Source: Erigeron canadensis
Lineage: Eukaryota; Streptophyta; Magnoliopsida; Asterales; Asteraceae
Direction of reading: 5' to 3'
NCBI RefSeq assembly: GCF_010389155.1
Contig: NC_057763.1
Coordinates: 32,780,645 to 32,844,644 of the forward strand
DNA: 64,000 nucleotides
Numbering within the stretch: position 1 is the stretch's first letter; every line of letters begins with the position of its first letter. A program made the translations under genes and the position numbers. The notes beneath the pieces are model-generated. The model had not been told where the DNA came from, made no database searches, and was given only the letters and a program-made list of their open reading frames with translations. This document shows positions 35,323-49,922 of the stretch, piece by piece.

Positions 35323-36000
35323 CTAGCTTATAAACCAGGGTACACGAGCATATTAAAGATATTAAGGTTAAAAGAACAAAAAGATAAACATAAAAAACAA
35401 CACTATTTACATCTTTATAAAAAATGACAATAAATATAAAGAACTATACGGCTGTGAAAATGCTATAATTGATTTTTTTATATAAAAAAAAAGTGACCAA
35501 CAGTCGAGCGAAAATGTATTTACGTAATGTCCCACATGTTTTTTTTAAATCATACTTAAATTGTAAGAAATGGTAACGAGTAAGTTAAAAAGAAGATGAT
35601 AATAGAATTGATGAGACGCTAGGCTTGGTTGGATAAAAAAATATATAATTTTACACTAGGCTTGGTTAGGATTTAAAAACTTCATAATAAAAGAATTAAA
35701 AATAAAAAGTTAGAAAATGATGTCATAAAACAATTAAATAAAAAGAAACAACTATTAAAAGAAATTCTGAGGATGTCATGTAAGATTTTTTTGGAAAATA
35801 GTTATGTCATAAAAAATTTTCTTTATTTATTTAATAATAGATTTTATATGAAATTAATGACGATTATTGTTTTTTTTGTTTGTTTTTGAGTTAATGATTT
35901 TTGTTTCAAATCAAAAGAATAATATATATTTTATATTTAATTGGTCGTGAGTTCGTGAGTTCCACGCTTTTAATAAACATAAATTACCATGTTCACATAT
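35323..36000. other. Intergenic, nothing recognised
   Basis: AT-rich; no coding or repeat boundary seen. Confidence 0.45.
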
Positions 36001-36018
36001 TTTCTCATACTATAGGAT

Positions 36019-36258
36019 AAAAAAAGTAAATTAACTCTCAATGCCGTTTTCTACGGGTTTTGGTTCCTAATACTGTCTTTGACGGTGTATGGGGAAGGTT
36101 GATATGTAGACAGTCTTACTCCTACCAAAGGTAGAGAGGCTGCTTCCAGGTTCTACCATAGGTAGAAAAGGACCTTCAGCCTTGCTGGGCATGAGGATCG
36201 AACCCATGACCTCTGTTTCCAGAGGCATAAGCTCCAACCACTTATCTAACCCAATTGG
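36019..36258 (-). repeat. Au-like SINE, full length
   Basis: Perfect 18-bp duplication TTTCTCATACTATAGGAT at 36001-36018 and 36259-36276. On the minus strand: A-box region TGGGTTAGATAAGTGGTTGG, B box GGGTTCGATCCTCATGCCC, then the Au-typical CAAGGCTGAAGGTCC, GAAGCAGCCTCTCTACC and GTAAGACTGTCTACAT blocks, and a T-run at the 3' end. Well preserved. Confidence 0.88.
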
Positions 36259-36276
36259 TTTCTCATACTATAGGAT

Positions 36277-37751
36277 GTGTATATAAAATATAATTGGTAT
36301 TTATAACATGCATACTATATGCGTGATGATAATTGTTTCAACTCATAAAAATGATGGCCATTTACCTTGAATTGGATATGAGTTCCAACTTAAATGGACC
36401 TTTAAAGTTTGAACATCTTAATTTGCATGTCCATAAATATCTAACGTGTGTAAAAAATGTGGATGTTAAAAGTCAAAAAAGGAGATAAAACAACAAACAA
36501 CCTCATGGAAATCTTACCAAACTTTGTAACGGCACCCAAAATATTAAATTGTCCTCAAATATTAGCTAAATACAATGTAATATCTTACGTATGAGATGGT
36601 TTTACATGATGGGTTAGAACGAAATGTACCTTCACATTGTACATCTATGCACGGTATGATGACACTAATGATCTCATATTATTAGTACATTGATGTTATG
36701 ATGAAATATCAAAATATCAAATACTACTAGACTCCACGTTTGCTTTTCAACTAGTACACTTTCAATCGAATTTCAAAACACATATTAGCGAAGGCAGTTT
36801 TTTGATAAAAGGGCAATGAATTTATTGCTTATGAGTCAGAAGAAAGTTACTAAATCAGAAAAATTGCATCTACTTGTGTTAAAAAGATGTACTTTTATGT
36901 TATATATTAAGCAAGGTAAAACTGTAAAAGAGATATGGTCGAGATTATAATTAATTTCATCCATCCATAGGTTTACTAGACCAAGTTTTAAGAAACTTTG
37001 GATTCTTATTTTGACCGTCACCAACTACCAAACAGTTCAAACTCATTAGCATTGAATTGATTTCCTACTCTATTCAAGCAATTGTACTTCAAATCAAAAC
37101 AGACTTCATTTCTCGAAAATGCATTTTTCCAATTGATCCTTGACAAGCAGTCAAGCACTACTAAAAGAAAACTTGTTTCCTTCTAAAGTAAGATGGATTT
37201 TACCTTGTTCACAATGAATTAACTAGGTCCAAAACTTCAAATCGTTATTTGATAAAATTTACTCTCATCATCCTCGTGCATAATTTACTTATCGGTTTCT
37301 TTCCCTTTGATCAGGCAAGCCAAGACTAGCTAGCCTAGCCATGGGTGAATCATCTATAATACTTGTGGTTTTCCTAAACATTACCCTAAGAACTGTATTT
37401 AAGGTGTATTAATTAGTTGTATATTTACCATGAAATTTAAGAGTGTAAGACTTTTAATATGGAAGATATAATTTTTTATGCACGTTAAGTATAACCCTAA
37501 AAGTTGCATTTAACATTTTCCTCATACTTGTCATACATTTTGTAGAAGGAGCTTCTGAGATCTTGGTGAACATTTTGTTCACGATTTAACCCAAATTAAT
37601 GATTTAGATTTTAGACTGATATTTTGACATATTTTGGAAGACATGTCTAGGCAAATTCACATCATTTATTAGGCTTGCCAAAAAAAGGCAATTAGGTACA
37701 ATTCTTTGTGGATAGAATTCATTTTATAAGATTTTGGTTGTTGCTTGCTTG

Positions 37752-37753
<2 letters not shown>
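36277..37753. other. Intergenic, nothing recognised
   Basis: AT-rich; no coding or element termini that I can support. Confidence 0.45.

Positions 37754-37818
<65 letters not shown>
37754..37818. repeat. (AT)n microsatellite, about 65 bp
   Basis: Uninterrupted AT dinucleotides, about 32 units. Confidence 0.95.
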
Positions 37819-38657
<839 letters not shown>

Positions 38658-39154
38658 GTATTCCAATCAGAACAACTCTTCAATGTGTTGGTGTACATTT
38701 TGAATGCCATTAGATTCTTCGCAAAGTAATGAAATATATATAATAGAATGTCGCTGAATTTTATTAATCATCTAACCCCAATCATTTTAATATTTCGTTT
38801 CATCATAAATTTCAAATAGTCAAGAGAAATAAGATTTCAAGATACAAATTCAGCTAAACAGCTATGAATTATCGACTTGTTCAAAAGTATAAGTTAGCTA
38901 TTTGTCAAATATTCATTAATTTTAATTAGATATAATAGAAAAAAGTAACCTAAGTAGCACAAGCCACAAACATACAGATGTATAGGGGCACTCTTCTATA
39001 TATAGGGTCTCCATTTTCACGTGTTGTTCGAGTTTTAATTCAGAATTTCAGTTTGATTCATAAACCAAACTAGATTGGCAGATTGTATTTAGGTTGTAAA
39101 TTAATTCTATCAAATAAAGCTAGGGTCGCCACACATTTGAAACTCTAACTATCA

Positions 39155-39302
39155 TTAAATGGTCTAATGATAAAGAAAACTTTTTTTTTTTTCACACGAG
39201 ATCTCATGTTCAAGTGTTATCGTATGCATATTTGAAGGTAACCACGAGTATGTAGATTTATATGCGTGTAAGTGCAGTGGTTATGTACTTTTACCTTTTT
39301 TC
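39155..39302 (+). repeat. Possible tRNA-derived SINE
   Basis: A-box-like TAAATGGTCTAATGATAAAG, T-run, B-box-like CATGTTCAAGTGTTATC about 50 bases on, and a T-rich end near 39295-39302. No target duplication found. Confidence 0.4.
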
Positions 39303-39340
39303 TCAAATATATCTTTCACTGAATAATAAATAGTCATATA

Positions 39341-39376
39341 CTAGATTATAGACCCGTGTCCAACACTAGACACGAG
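39341..39376 (-). mobile_element. Helitron-type 3' terminus
   Basis: On the minus strand a hairpin (CGTGTCTAGTGTTGGACACG) is followed by GGTCTATAATCTAG and then T. The 5' end of this element could not be placed. Confidence 0.5.
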
Positions 39377-41501
39377 CTTATGATATTATCAATATTAGTT
39401 CTTCATACATTTAAATCATAAAACTTATAATTTTGAAGATATATTTTGAAAGTAATAGTACAATAATCACAAGTTCGTCACTGTCGTTATTAGTTGAGAC
39501 ATATTGTTGGAATTGTTTGTCGTAGTCATTCTCTATTATAGAATTTTTTTAAAGCAGTTGCACCAATAATGTAATATTATTATAAAAGATAATTAAAAAT
39601 TAAAATATAAACATACTTATGATCCCGTACTTGACATTCAAGTAGATGTTTTAAATTATGATGTGGGGCCATAACACAGAGAAGTTTATTTTAATCACTT
39701 GTTCTATGATAACTTAGATAACAATTAGGATTGTTTTCCTATTATTTGATAACAATTAGGACTCTTGATTTGAGTGATAATAGTAACTTTAAACATTAAT
39801 ACACAAAACTAATATATAAAAAAAGAAAATTTTGTACCTTTTTGATTGAGAGATAGAATGAATTTTTAATGGGGTTCATATTAGTTTGAATTTATCATTC
39901 AACTAACCCTCTGTTGTAAATCATGTTTTGTTTTATAATCGTCTCATGTTCTGTGATTCCTATAGGTATCAATTTATAATATTTTCTTATAAAAAATATT
40001 TATCTTTAGTCATGTAGTCGACATTGATATTTATATGTGTAAATCTATATTTTAATTTTATATAATAATAAGTCAAGAAAAGTCAAAATTGAAATCTTGA
40101 GAAAGTCAAGAGATGTGATTACACGGATTGTTTATAGCATTTTAAAGATAAGATAAATTATTAAATGTAAAAATGTAAGTAAAAACAAATTTAAAAGAAT
40201 ATACAACATTAAACACATATATTATATTTCATCTTTTGAAATAATTTTTTGTACATAATATTTCATATGTTGAAACTGTTTTAACTAATTAAATGATTAA
40301 TTTTTTTAAAAATGCTTTTCAAGTTGATAGCTAAATCAATTATTAATTAAGTATTAAGGGTTAAAAAGTGTAAATTATTGATGGAAAACCAAAAAGTGTA
40401 AATTAATGAGACTTTTTTGATAAATACTAATATAATAATATATTTGGATAATGATTATTAGAATTTTTAATTTATAATTAAATTCGATGATGACATAAGC
40501 GAAAGTCAATTTTATAAAATTAAGCGATTTAATTGGTTAATAAGTCATTAGTTCAACTGTCTTATAGTATATATTAAGATACTTATACAATAAACTAAGA
40601 GGTATGTTTAGAAAGGAAAAAAAAATGGAAATAAGATCCCTTATGTGTCATCGTATAGATACCCGTTCTTAAAAAAATATAAAAAAATGTCATTGTATAG
40701 GTTTCTTCAAGCTCAAATAATTTTAATACGCATTTTTTTATTTCTATTTTTAATATAAAAAGGCATATATATATATATATATATATTAACAACACATCAC
40801 ATAATAATTCACATATTTGTTCATGCATTTGTCCATTATGTGATTTTAAATCTAACCAGTTTAGTTAGTGGTTCAACTCATATACTTGTCCTTTGATTTT
40901 CCGTAACTCGGAGTCTCGGATCATAATCTATGGTTGTTTTATCCGTTATCATATCGAACAAATAAAAAAAAAGGAAAAGAATATGTTAATCTAGCGATAT
41001 CATATCCTAATCATATATTTTATCTTATCTCAAACAAACTACCATAAATTTAGTAATATAATTGATATAATAATTTTCTCTTAATTAATAGTACTTTTTA
41101 AAACAACCATATGCCATGTTCTTATTTAAAAAAAAAAATTAAAAAAAAAAAAATAGAAGAAAAACTCCGAAAAAGAACTGGCCGGAATCTGAAGGAGTGG
41201 AGTTGTTACATGCTATGATTGTATATTAACGAATCTTAAAGGAACTTCATGACATTCATGTCTTCTTTAAAAGTTAGTAAACCTTTTCCTCTTTTTCTTT
41301 TATGATGATACACATATAATAATTATGATTAAATGGAAGAGAGACAACTTTAACTTTATTTAATGGTTCCTTAATAATTAATCATAAATTTACAACGTAT
41401 CGGTATATGAGGCAATATTGCTAGCTATGGTGTTCATTAGATGGGTTATTCAACGATTAAAATGGCTCCAATTAACCGAAAGTACGTAGATTAATCATAT
41501 A
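39377..41501. other. AT-rich intergenic
   Basis: Holds the unresolved body of the preceding Helitron-like element, a (TA)n run at about 40764-40787 and long A-runs at 41128-41152. No coding recognised. Confidence 0.4.
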
Positions 41502-41816
41502 CTAAACTTATTTCCATGTAATGAGGCGACAGTGAGACAATGATAACGGAAATGGAGGTGGTGGTGGGGCCGACAGTAGGGACGGTGATGTGAGCGACGA
41601 TGGTGGTGAGTGTAAAAGTAATTTATGTTAAAGGTGATATTGTTGTTATTTTAAGTGTTGGATGATCTATACTGTAATTTATTCCATTAAGGGTATTATA
41701 GGTATATTAAATGGAGATATTTAAATTAGTGAATAAAAAATAATGGTATTTTTGGTTTTTCAAATGCAGAAAGTTTAAAAAAAAAATGAGTGGTTTGTTT
41801 TATTATATAATATAGA
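41502..41816 (-). mobile_element. Non-autonomous Helitron, minus orientation
   Basis: On the minus strand starts TCTATATTATATAATAAAAC after an A and runs through the family body to CTCATTACATGGAAATAAGTTTAG before T. The last four bases are TTAG, not CTAG, so the 3' end has probably mutated. Confidence 0.65.
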
Positions 41817-42841
41817 TATCAACGGATTAGCAATATGTGTTAATAATCTATAGTGAGGAGTAAGGTTAATGTTAATGATGATTCTAAAAACATGTATTAT
41901 ACAAATGATAAATATTCTGAAATTAAAACTGAACAATTTTGAGATCAAATCAAGAAACGAAACAAATCATCCAGAAATATGGCAGTCGGCTGTGACAGTT
42001 ATTCTTATTATTAAGAGTATTGTTACAAATATATATGATATCCAAATGATATCACCTTAATCAAAGAACAGAAATATATATCAATATATATATCGATATA
42101 GTCGATATATAGATACAAAGAAAACGAATGAATACTCAAAATTAGAAGAGAATATCTGACGATGATTTTCTAAGTTAGGTTATATGTTGGTATATATACC
42201 CATTTAGAATGTTTTACTTTGACCCCTTGTACTTTGCACTATCTTCAAATTAAACCTTGATCTTCTCTACATTCTTCAACTGTACTCCTTCTATTAAATC
42301 TTCTTCCTTTAATCTTATAATTCTTCAAATCATCCAAATTACTTCATACTTGCACAATCTTACAAGTGTGTAAGTAAACAAGATTATTTTATTTTTTGTT
42401 CTAATTAAGCTTGTATTTTAACAAAAACTAATGCGTTTGGCCATAGTTTTCATCATTCAATCTGCAACTGAAAACATAATTCAAACTAGCCATAACTCTT
42501 CTTTTTCAGTTTTAAGTGAATTAAACTAAATTTTTAAAACTGTATCATCACCTTTGTTTATAGTACGTATTTGAACTTTTTCTTTAAAAATAAAATATTT
42601 AAAAGTTTGATTGTATCATCATATCATGTTGGTCCCGATTCATTAACAAGTAAGTAAACGTGATTTAACAACAAAGCAAAAATTAAGTAGAGCATGCCAA
42701 GTGTTTAGTTCTTATTGCTTAATTACTTAGTGATGCATAATTTAAGAATGACATATAGTATAGTAGAAAACTATTCTAACTTAATTACTTCTCTCATCGA
42801 CAATATACTAATGCACTTAAGAATATAAACACTTCATGGAC
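41817..42841. other. Intergenic, nothing recognised
   Basis: AT-rich; a small symmetric TATATCGATATAGTCGATATA at about 42088-42108. Confidence 0.45.
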
Positions 42842-43618
42842 CAAATCACTCAACAAACCCTAAATTATCTAACCTAATCGATTGTACAAACAATTGACGT
42901 TATCCGTGGAACCGTCGCTATCTACCATCACAAGTTACACCGAAAGGGTCGAACCTTAAAATGTTTTCTCTTCTAAAAATCTCATCAAACAAGCATTATT
43001 TTAGATTCCCTGCAGCGAGACTCAATCCCCAAAATGTACACCGCAACAGAAATTAATAAAGCAATCATCAATTTACGAGAAGACTCATTAAGATTACACT
43101 TTGTTCAAAAACTGCCCCTTCTAAAGCTTTCCAGAATATAGCCGAAACCCAGGGATATAGGGGATGATTTCTTGGAGAGACTAACAAAATGATCTTGACA
43201 TATCATATTATTAGTTTGTGGGGCTTGGTAATGTATCCGCTGCCACATAGGATAATCCTAACCCAGGATGACACCCAGGAAGGCTGGGGACTAAGGAAAT
43301 ACCCAAGATATCACGGAGGTTGTACGCAACATGGGATAAAGAAGATTCGAACGAAAAAGATATTATCATATCGTTTCTTTGGATGGAGGAGATCTTGCTA
43401 AAATTAAGGGAACCAAAACCGTGTATGAAGACTTATCATCTACGAAAAACCACGATAAAAGTGGAAGAACAAGAGAAGATGATCATTATAGGGGAAAACC
43501 CTAAAGACCTAGAACACATATCAATCGGCGTACAAGGGAGGAAAACTCCTACCAATAGGGAATCTCACCAAATCACTCAACAAACCCTAAATCATCTAAC
43601 CTAATCGCTTGTACAAAC
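42842..43618 (+). mobile_element. Truncated relative of the Tat element
   Basis: 42842-42892 is the end of a 5' LTR (...CTAACCTAATCGATTGTACAAACA) followed by a decayed primer-binding site (ATTGACGTTATCCGTGGAAC). 43226-43618 is a whole 3' LTR in the same orientation, preceded by the purine tract TTTGTGGGGCT. Its right half aligns with the reverse of 16304-16420. Only about 330 bp of internal sequence remain, with a hint of a gag-like start (MYTATEINKAIINL near 43033). The LTR is clearly more diverged than the pair at 16.3 and 22.5 kb. Confidence 0.7.
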
Positions 43619-46600
43619 TCTTTTCCAACTTGTTTCTATACGAAACGAATAGATGTTTTATTAGCATACTAAATGCATATTTTTGATTTGTCACGAGATC
43701 ATATACTATGAATTGATGCTACCGTAGATTGTTTGAACCATGTTAATTTGACCGTCGTTGATCATCAATCATTCATAATATGATAAATGACAATCACTGA
43801 AATTCTTATGTCTAGTGAATATATAATGGATGTATTACTCTTTAAGACATGTTCATTAGGTCATTGAAACTATGGGGACTAACAATGCATACATTAAACA
43901 CTAGAGGGTTAAAGATATGAATACTCTCATTATAAATAGAAAGTAATTAACCCTAATTTAAAGTTAATGACTTTACACATAGTCTAACATATCTCTCCTT
44001 AAACTTGTGTGGCTTTCTCCTCTATGATTTTGGCATAAATCCAGCTAGCCAAAATCTTTATCCCATTATTTACAATTATCTTGTTTTGAGAATCCGAAAG
44101 CAATAATAATCATACTTAATGCTCTTACAGGTTCCACAGGATGATCGGTATGTATTATCACTGGAATCGAATTATGTTTATTCCAACATATAAAGGCACA
44201 TTGCATATATTAAATGCATATGAGAGCGATAATTGGATACATATCACATTTGAAATTCTATAAGTATCTTCATCTACGGTAACATTATGATCATACGACA
44301 ATCTCGACATCCAAACTCTTTTGAGTGTTGAGATGCGCAAATATTTTCATCATCAAACAAATATGTTTCAATGTTCTCTTGAGAAACAATATATTGGTGC
44401 ATGAATATTCATAGATTCACTTGATCTTTTAATTTTACTGTTGGTTCTACACAACAATTGTCATTAATGTTTCTCAAGCTAGGTTTTTTTCGGCTTTAGC
44501 TAATAGTCCTATGATATATTAGCTAGATTATATCCAGCGTAATACACGGATAGATATACATACATAATAAAATACTAATGTTTTATAATATCGTATATTA
44601 ACAAATTATAAATAAAAGGTATTGAAAAGTAATAATGTTATACTTGCTTTACATATAATAAAATAAGTTTAAGTATGTATAGAAAAGAAATTGACACGAT
44701 GTAGATAAAATAAGAGAGATTTTAATGAACAATTTTTCACGTACCTAATCTTCATATGTAACATATATATGAACTTCAAGTTTGATGCATCATTATGAAA
44801 ATGGTGAACGATTTAAGGGATCGTAAATTTTTAAAACTTTTAATTAATATTTACTTGTCTATTAATGGCTTTCTTTGTATCTGAGAGTTTCCATGAAACA
44901 AAAAAATTAATATAATATATATATATAAATTTATATATGGAAACTAATTATTAGGGGGAGAAAAACCGAACAAAAACCAAAAAAACCCATGAAAACTGAA
45001 TAGTTTGAAACGAAAAAAAAAACGGAAAAAACTATTGGTTTTTGTTTGATTTTCTAAAAGACGAAAGTTATGATTCAGTTTTGAATTTATATGAAAAACC
45101 GAATCAGCCAAACCGAAACATAATATTGTTTACTTTAATTTGTATTTGTATCATTTTGTTAGTTTAACAAATATAGATAAAAAGATGTTAAAAAATGATG
45201 GAACTGTCATTTTTATAGTTTTTATCATTTCATTACATATCAGAAATATCTTTTATTTAAATATATAAAAAGATTATTAACGATGTAAAACAAAATACTT
45301 ATAAGAGTTATAACTATATTCAATATGTATTACGTTATATGATAAAAAGATATATAAAGTCAAAATCTCATGAAATACAAAGAAAAAAAATCAGAGAAGT
45401 GATTTTTTTTTTAAATATAAAGTTTAGAAATTATTTTTCTTAATTATATCATTAAATTAATTAATTTCTATAATTTTAAAATGTAGACAATTAATTTCCA
45501 TAATTAGTGATTATATTTAAATTTTTATTAAATTAAAATTAATTTTATAAAAGTTATGTAAGGTATATGAAATCAGCAGTTTGATCTAATGGATCTAATT
45601 AAAAATTGAGTTTAATCTAACGGTCCAACCTTCTCCATTTTAATGTTTCTCTTTAATCAATTTATAGATGATAATTTTAAGTTTTATGCATGAATTGGTC
45701 GCTGACTTGAATGTTTTTAAAAAATTATTCACCAACTTGCATCATACGAATACAATGTTAGCTGAGGTGCAATGATCATATCGTTCGAACTTCGAAGTCA
45801 ACTATAAATGTAACGAAGATAAATGTAGATATTGTTAGTTTTTATTACATTTGACGAGGGTTTCTTTTTCTAGCAAATTAAATTAAACACCCAAGTTTTA
45901 ACTAAAAATATAAAAAGAGATTGACTTTAAACGGTACATAAGTATAAACACGTTATTATTTATCATTAGGCGCTCGTGAAAGATTACAAAATATAATGTA
46001 CGGAACAGAAATGAAAAAAAGCTAAATATGGAAATATAGAACATCTTTAATTAAGCTTTGTTCAATAAGAAAGGGGATCCGAGTACGAATCCATGTTTCG
46101 TTAAATTTGTAGACCCAATAATCATGTGCCCAGAATAAACTACCACATGTTTCCTCACATGACTTTTTATTTTGACGCAACTTGTTTAATCATTACATCT
46201 TACAACTACAAATGTTAATTTAATTACAAACAATGATATAATATAATGATAGAATTTGAAATGTTTATAATTTAGCCGCAATATGCCCAAATATGTTTTA
46301 TGATTCAACAAGCTAGCCAGTATTTCTAATTCAATTCATAAAAAAAAATGGTCAAAAATTAGGGACGAAGCCAAAAAACTTTTTTATGAGAAGCCAAATT
46401 AAAAATTTTTTTATAATATTTATTAGAGTCATATTTAAAAATGTAAAAAACAAAAGACTCTGTCCCGAGCATATAAAATGAGCTCCTAAAAGAATTTTAA
46501 TTTGTTAAAAGAATTTCATTAATGTCTAGTTAAACTTGGAAAGAAATAACTTTTTCACATACAAATATAGTACATATTAATGTTCTACATATTCACCCAG

Positions 46601-46984
46601 ACGAAAAAAACTTGTTTTTTTAATTTTTTATTTTCATCAAAAATCAAAACAACTTAAATTTATTTACTCTACTAATGGACAATCTATGTCAAAAACTGAT
46701 GTTTCTAAATCAGTAACTTATAAATAAGAAACTTATGATAATAAATGTGACATTTATATGTATTTTATATTTACTCTTACTTTTTAGAGGCAAAATATAA
46801 ATATGTATATGGATAAAATAAAAATTGCTCAAAATTATGAAATGACAGATATAGAACAGTTTTTTTTTTTTTAAAGAAAAAGAGATATAGAACAATTTAT
46901 ACTTACTTAGCTCGCCTTTGAACTATTGGAATGATATTTGTGCTTCTATATGTCAAACTAACTACAATATTATACCAATTATCA
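43619..46984. other. AT-rich intergenic with repeat traces
   Basis: Contains a Helitron-like 3' end at 44523-44550 (minus; hairpin CCGTGTATTACGCTGG, then ATAATCTAG) and an AAACCGAA-rich stretch at 44950-45125 like the inner part of some hAT MITEs. No coding frame convinces. Confidence 0.35.
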
Positions 46985-47095
46985 ATAGATTGATTGGTAT
47001 ATGATAGAGTCTAAAATTATGAGGTTTTGGGTTCAAATCTTGATGTGAGCAAAATGCTTCCAGAGCCCAAATTTACCGTTAAAAAAAAACAACAC
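46985..47095 (+). repeat. Possible tRNA-derived SINE
   Basis: A-box-like TTGGTATATGATAGAGTC and the B box TTTGGGTTCAAATCTTG about 35 bases on, ending in GTTAAAAAAAAA at 47081-47089. No clear target duplication. Confidence 0.45.
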
Positions 47096-47669
47096 TACTG
47101 TATTTCTTAATAGTTAGGCAACGATATATGACCATTCAATATTTGCCGATTTATGAAAATAATAGATAATAACATGTATATGGACAAATATAATACGCCA
47201 AGACACATAGTGATAGGAGATAACTTTCTTGTCACGGAAAGAGCTGGATATGCACGTGATAGGCATGTGAACACGAGGAGAATTTTAGCCATCATTTTTA
47301 TTTATTTAATTATTATTTTTAGTATTGTACAAAAAATATTGACAAATGGTACAAAAATGATGAAAAAGAAATATGCCGAAGTGTGTATGTAGGTCTGATG
47401 GACCCTGACACGTGGCACGCAGAAACACACACATTGAGATTGATACATGCATAAGCCATTGAATGGTGCACCATGCTAGTCCAAGGAAGTCACCTGCCCC
47501 GGCCTCAAGTAGTCTTAAACCTCATCTTCTAACTTTTGTCACGTTTTGGATCCAGTTATGGATCGAGTTAGATAAGGGAATTGCACCAAAGCTTTATATA
47601 TAGTACTATTTTGATTTTGATGGCAAACTTTCTTTTCTTTTTGATTTTTCTTTATGTATTTATCTCCCA
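47096..47669. other. Intergenic
   Basis: Includes a G-box-like ACACGTGGC at 47409-47417 and a 79-codon frame (47153-47392) without recognisable domain. Nothing I would call a gene. Confidence 0.4.
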
Positions 47670-48100
47670 CTAGACTGGTGTCCACGTGTTGCAGCGGTTA
47701 AACCGTGATAACAATGTAAAACATGCATATAGGTTTATAACAACGACGATAAATTACAGAAACCGAGAAAAATCAGCCACAATAACACTTGAATATAGGT
47801 TTATAACACCACAAAATATCAAATAGTAATAATAATTATTTTAACAGAAAAACATAATTTAAGTGACAAAATTATTAAAAGGTACTTGGTCTCAAACCAA
47901 AAACACACGGGCATCGTAAAGAAGAAACATAAAGTAGTGCCTAATGCAACTTTGGTAAATTGTGAAAATGGTGGAATTGGTATTTTATTGCTGTATTGTA
48001 TTGATGTAGTATAAATATAGAGGATATCTTTGGGATTTCAAATATAAAATAGTTGAAATGGGAGGAAGCAGTTTGTTTTATTATATAGTAAAGATAAAGA
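47670..48100 (-). mobile_element. Non-autonomous Helitron, minus orientation
   Basis: On the minus strand starts TCTTTATCTTTACTATATAA (then TAAAACAAAC) after an A and ends CAACACGTGGACACCAGTCTAG before a T. 431 bp, non-coding. Confidence 0.6.
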
Positions 48101-48303
48101 TATATATAGCATAAAACTATTTGTACCAAATTCATATGATGAATTTTTTAAGCATTAAAATTTGAAATTGTATGTTAAGGTTGTATCCATTAAAAGTAAT
48201 AATTTTAAGTATATATAAACTTAATTTGTTTCATAATAAGTTACTTATATATAAGTAATGATATCAATATCAATGAGCCTTTTTAATGATATATTTTGAT
48301 AAA

Positions 48304-48477
48304 AAAAATGATTAATTCTTGTAACTAATCGACCTAAAACTCCTCCTAATTATAAGATTATGACATGTGGTATAATCAAGAGATGAGATTATGTAAGAAA
48401 TTAGTGGAATCCACATGTCAAGTTTTGAAGATTTTAAGAAGATTTTTAGAAAGATCTTTAGGAGGATTAATCATTTA
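48304..48477. mobile_element. MITE with ATGATTAAT ends, copy B
   Basis: AAAATGATTAATTCTTG at the left and AGGAGGATTAATCATTT at the right are inverted. An inner inverted pair GACATGTGG/CCACATGTC is also present. Same end type as 25570-25708 and 61037-61199. Confidence 0.5.
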
Positions 48478-48989
48478 TGTTAGTTATATGACAAATATAT
48501 AGGTCGATAATGACTAGCATGCTATGATTTTTAGTCGTTTTAAAGGATTTTATGTAACTTTTAACGGCTTATAAATTTTATAGGTCCCAGTTACATGAAT
48601 ATAACTATATACGATTATTGTTACAAAACTCATTCTAAAAGTTTAAGTTGTCAAACGTAGACCAGTCTCCCAAATTATTTTATTCGTACTACCATTAAAT
48701 AAACACACAACATTAATTGTTTTTAAGAATAGTTCGCAATTTATACGGGTTGAGCGAATGACAATAATCCAAGATACTTGATACCTCTTTCGGGTCCAGC
48801 CTGAAACCTGGGCTAGTTTTCAAGAAAATAAAGACATGTACCGAAGTGACAAAGAATACATTTCATACCTTGCAAAACACAAAGCGACCTGTATATAACC
48901 GAATAATCGATAGATCATTTAACTCCAAAAACAACATATGTGAATGGCTATATATAAATCTAATTTATGAATTCTCACTTTTTTGTAAT
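48478..48989. other. Intergenic, nothing recognised
   Basis: No gene or repeat terminus identified. Confidence 0.45.
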
Positions 48990-48996
48990 TACTCCC

Positions 48997-49419
48997 TGTT
49001 GGTGCATTTCCGGGTGATAACATCATTATAGAAGTTTGTCTTGAGTCTTTTGAATATGTACTTGTAATAAACGTTAAATTATTTGTTTAATAAAGTCGAC
49101 CTTTGACTTGGTCAAAGTCGTGTGATATCCGAAATGGGCTTTGGTCCATGATATTCTAGGTCCGTTTAAGTCCATTAGTTTTAGTATAAATAGAAGATTA
49201 ATCCTTATGTTTAAAGAGAATCTTCTAATCATTTTGTTTTTCATATTTTCGTATTCTGAACCTGGTATTTTACTTGTAATTGCATTTACTGAAGTAATAT
49301 ACGGTTCAAGTTTATTTTCACATTCGTGTTCTTGTTGTTGATTGCTAGTGTATAAGATTTTTCGCACTTATACATTAGTTACTTAATCTCGTTTGATCCG
49401 GTGGGAAAAGGGACTTTCA
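48997..49419 (+). repeat. 5' LTR of the Copia-type element
   Basis: 423 bp. Lacks the 50-bp segment of TCGACC/GACTTGG repeats present in its partner near 52133-52185, probably by deletion between GTCGA repeats. Confidence 0.9.
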
Positions 49420-49434
49420 ATTGGTATCAGAGCC
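49420..49434 (+). other. Primer-binding site
   Basis: ATTGGTATCAGAGCC directly after the LTR CA, matching the initiator tRNA-Met complement used by most plant Copia elements. Confidence 0.85.
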
Positions 49435-49516
49435 AACGGAGGTATTCTATTGGTTCGGGATTAAGGTTTCAGCAATGATTAAGGTGTTTTCTTTCATTTT
49501 TTCGGTTCAGACAAGC

Positions 49517-49705
49517 TTCAGCCGCTCCACTCGAGCTCGACCTATCAAGCTCGACCTCGACCTTTCGATCTCGACCTAGTCTGGAGCTCGATCTAGTCTG
49601 GAGCTCGACCTCTTCTGGAGCTCGACCTAGTCTGGAGCTCGACCTATTCTGGAGCTCGACCACTCGAGCTCGACCTATCCAAGCTCGACCACTCAAGCTC
49701 GATTG
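49517..49705 (+). repeat. GAGCTCGACCT tandem repeats
   Basis: About ten imperfect units; the clearest are 18-bp repeats of GGAGCTCGACCTAGTCT. Every unit carries the AGCTCGA hexamer region. The same motif occurs in the 50-bp LTR insertion at 52145-52190. The leader just after the primer-binding site is an unusual place for such an array. Confidence 0.8.
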
Positions 49706-49922
49706 TAGAAAAACGTGTGGATTTTGTTTTGACCATAACTTTCAAACCATAACTCCGTTTTTGACGATTCAAGCGGCCACGAATTCGTAAATGAGTCTAT
49801 TTTCCAATGGTTATGGGAACATCACTTGACCTCGACCTCCTACTAGCTCGACCAACCTTCTGATATTTTGTGTTCGAAGGTTTGTGCACTATATATATAC
49901 GTATCTTTTGTTCGAGTAAAAT

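Noticed and set aside
43189..43604. Two overlapping 70-94-codon frames
   Set aside because: They fall in the LTR of the truncated Tat relative.
49074..49367. 97- and 114-codon minus-strand frames duplicated at 52109-52453
   Set aside because: Both lie inside the two LTRs of the Copia-type element; duplication reflects the LTRs, not a gene family.
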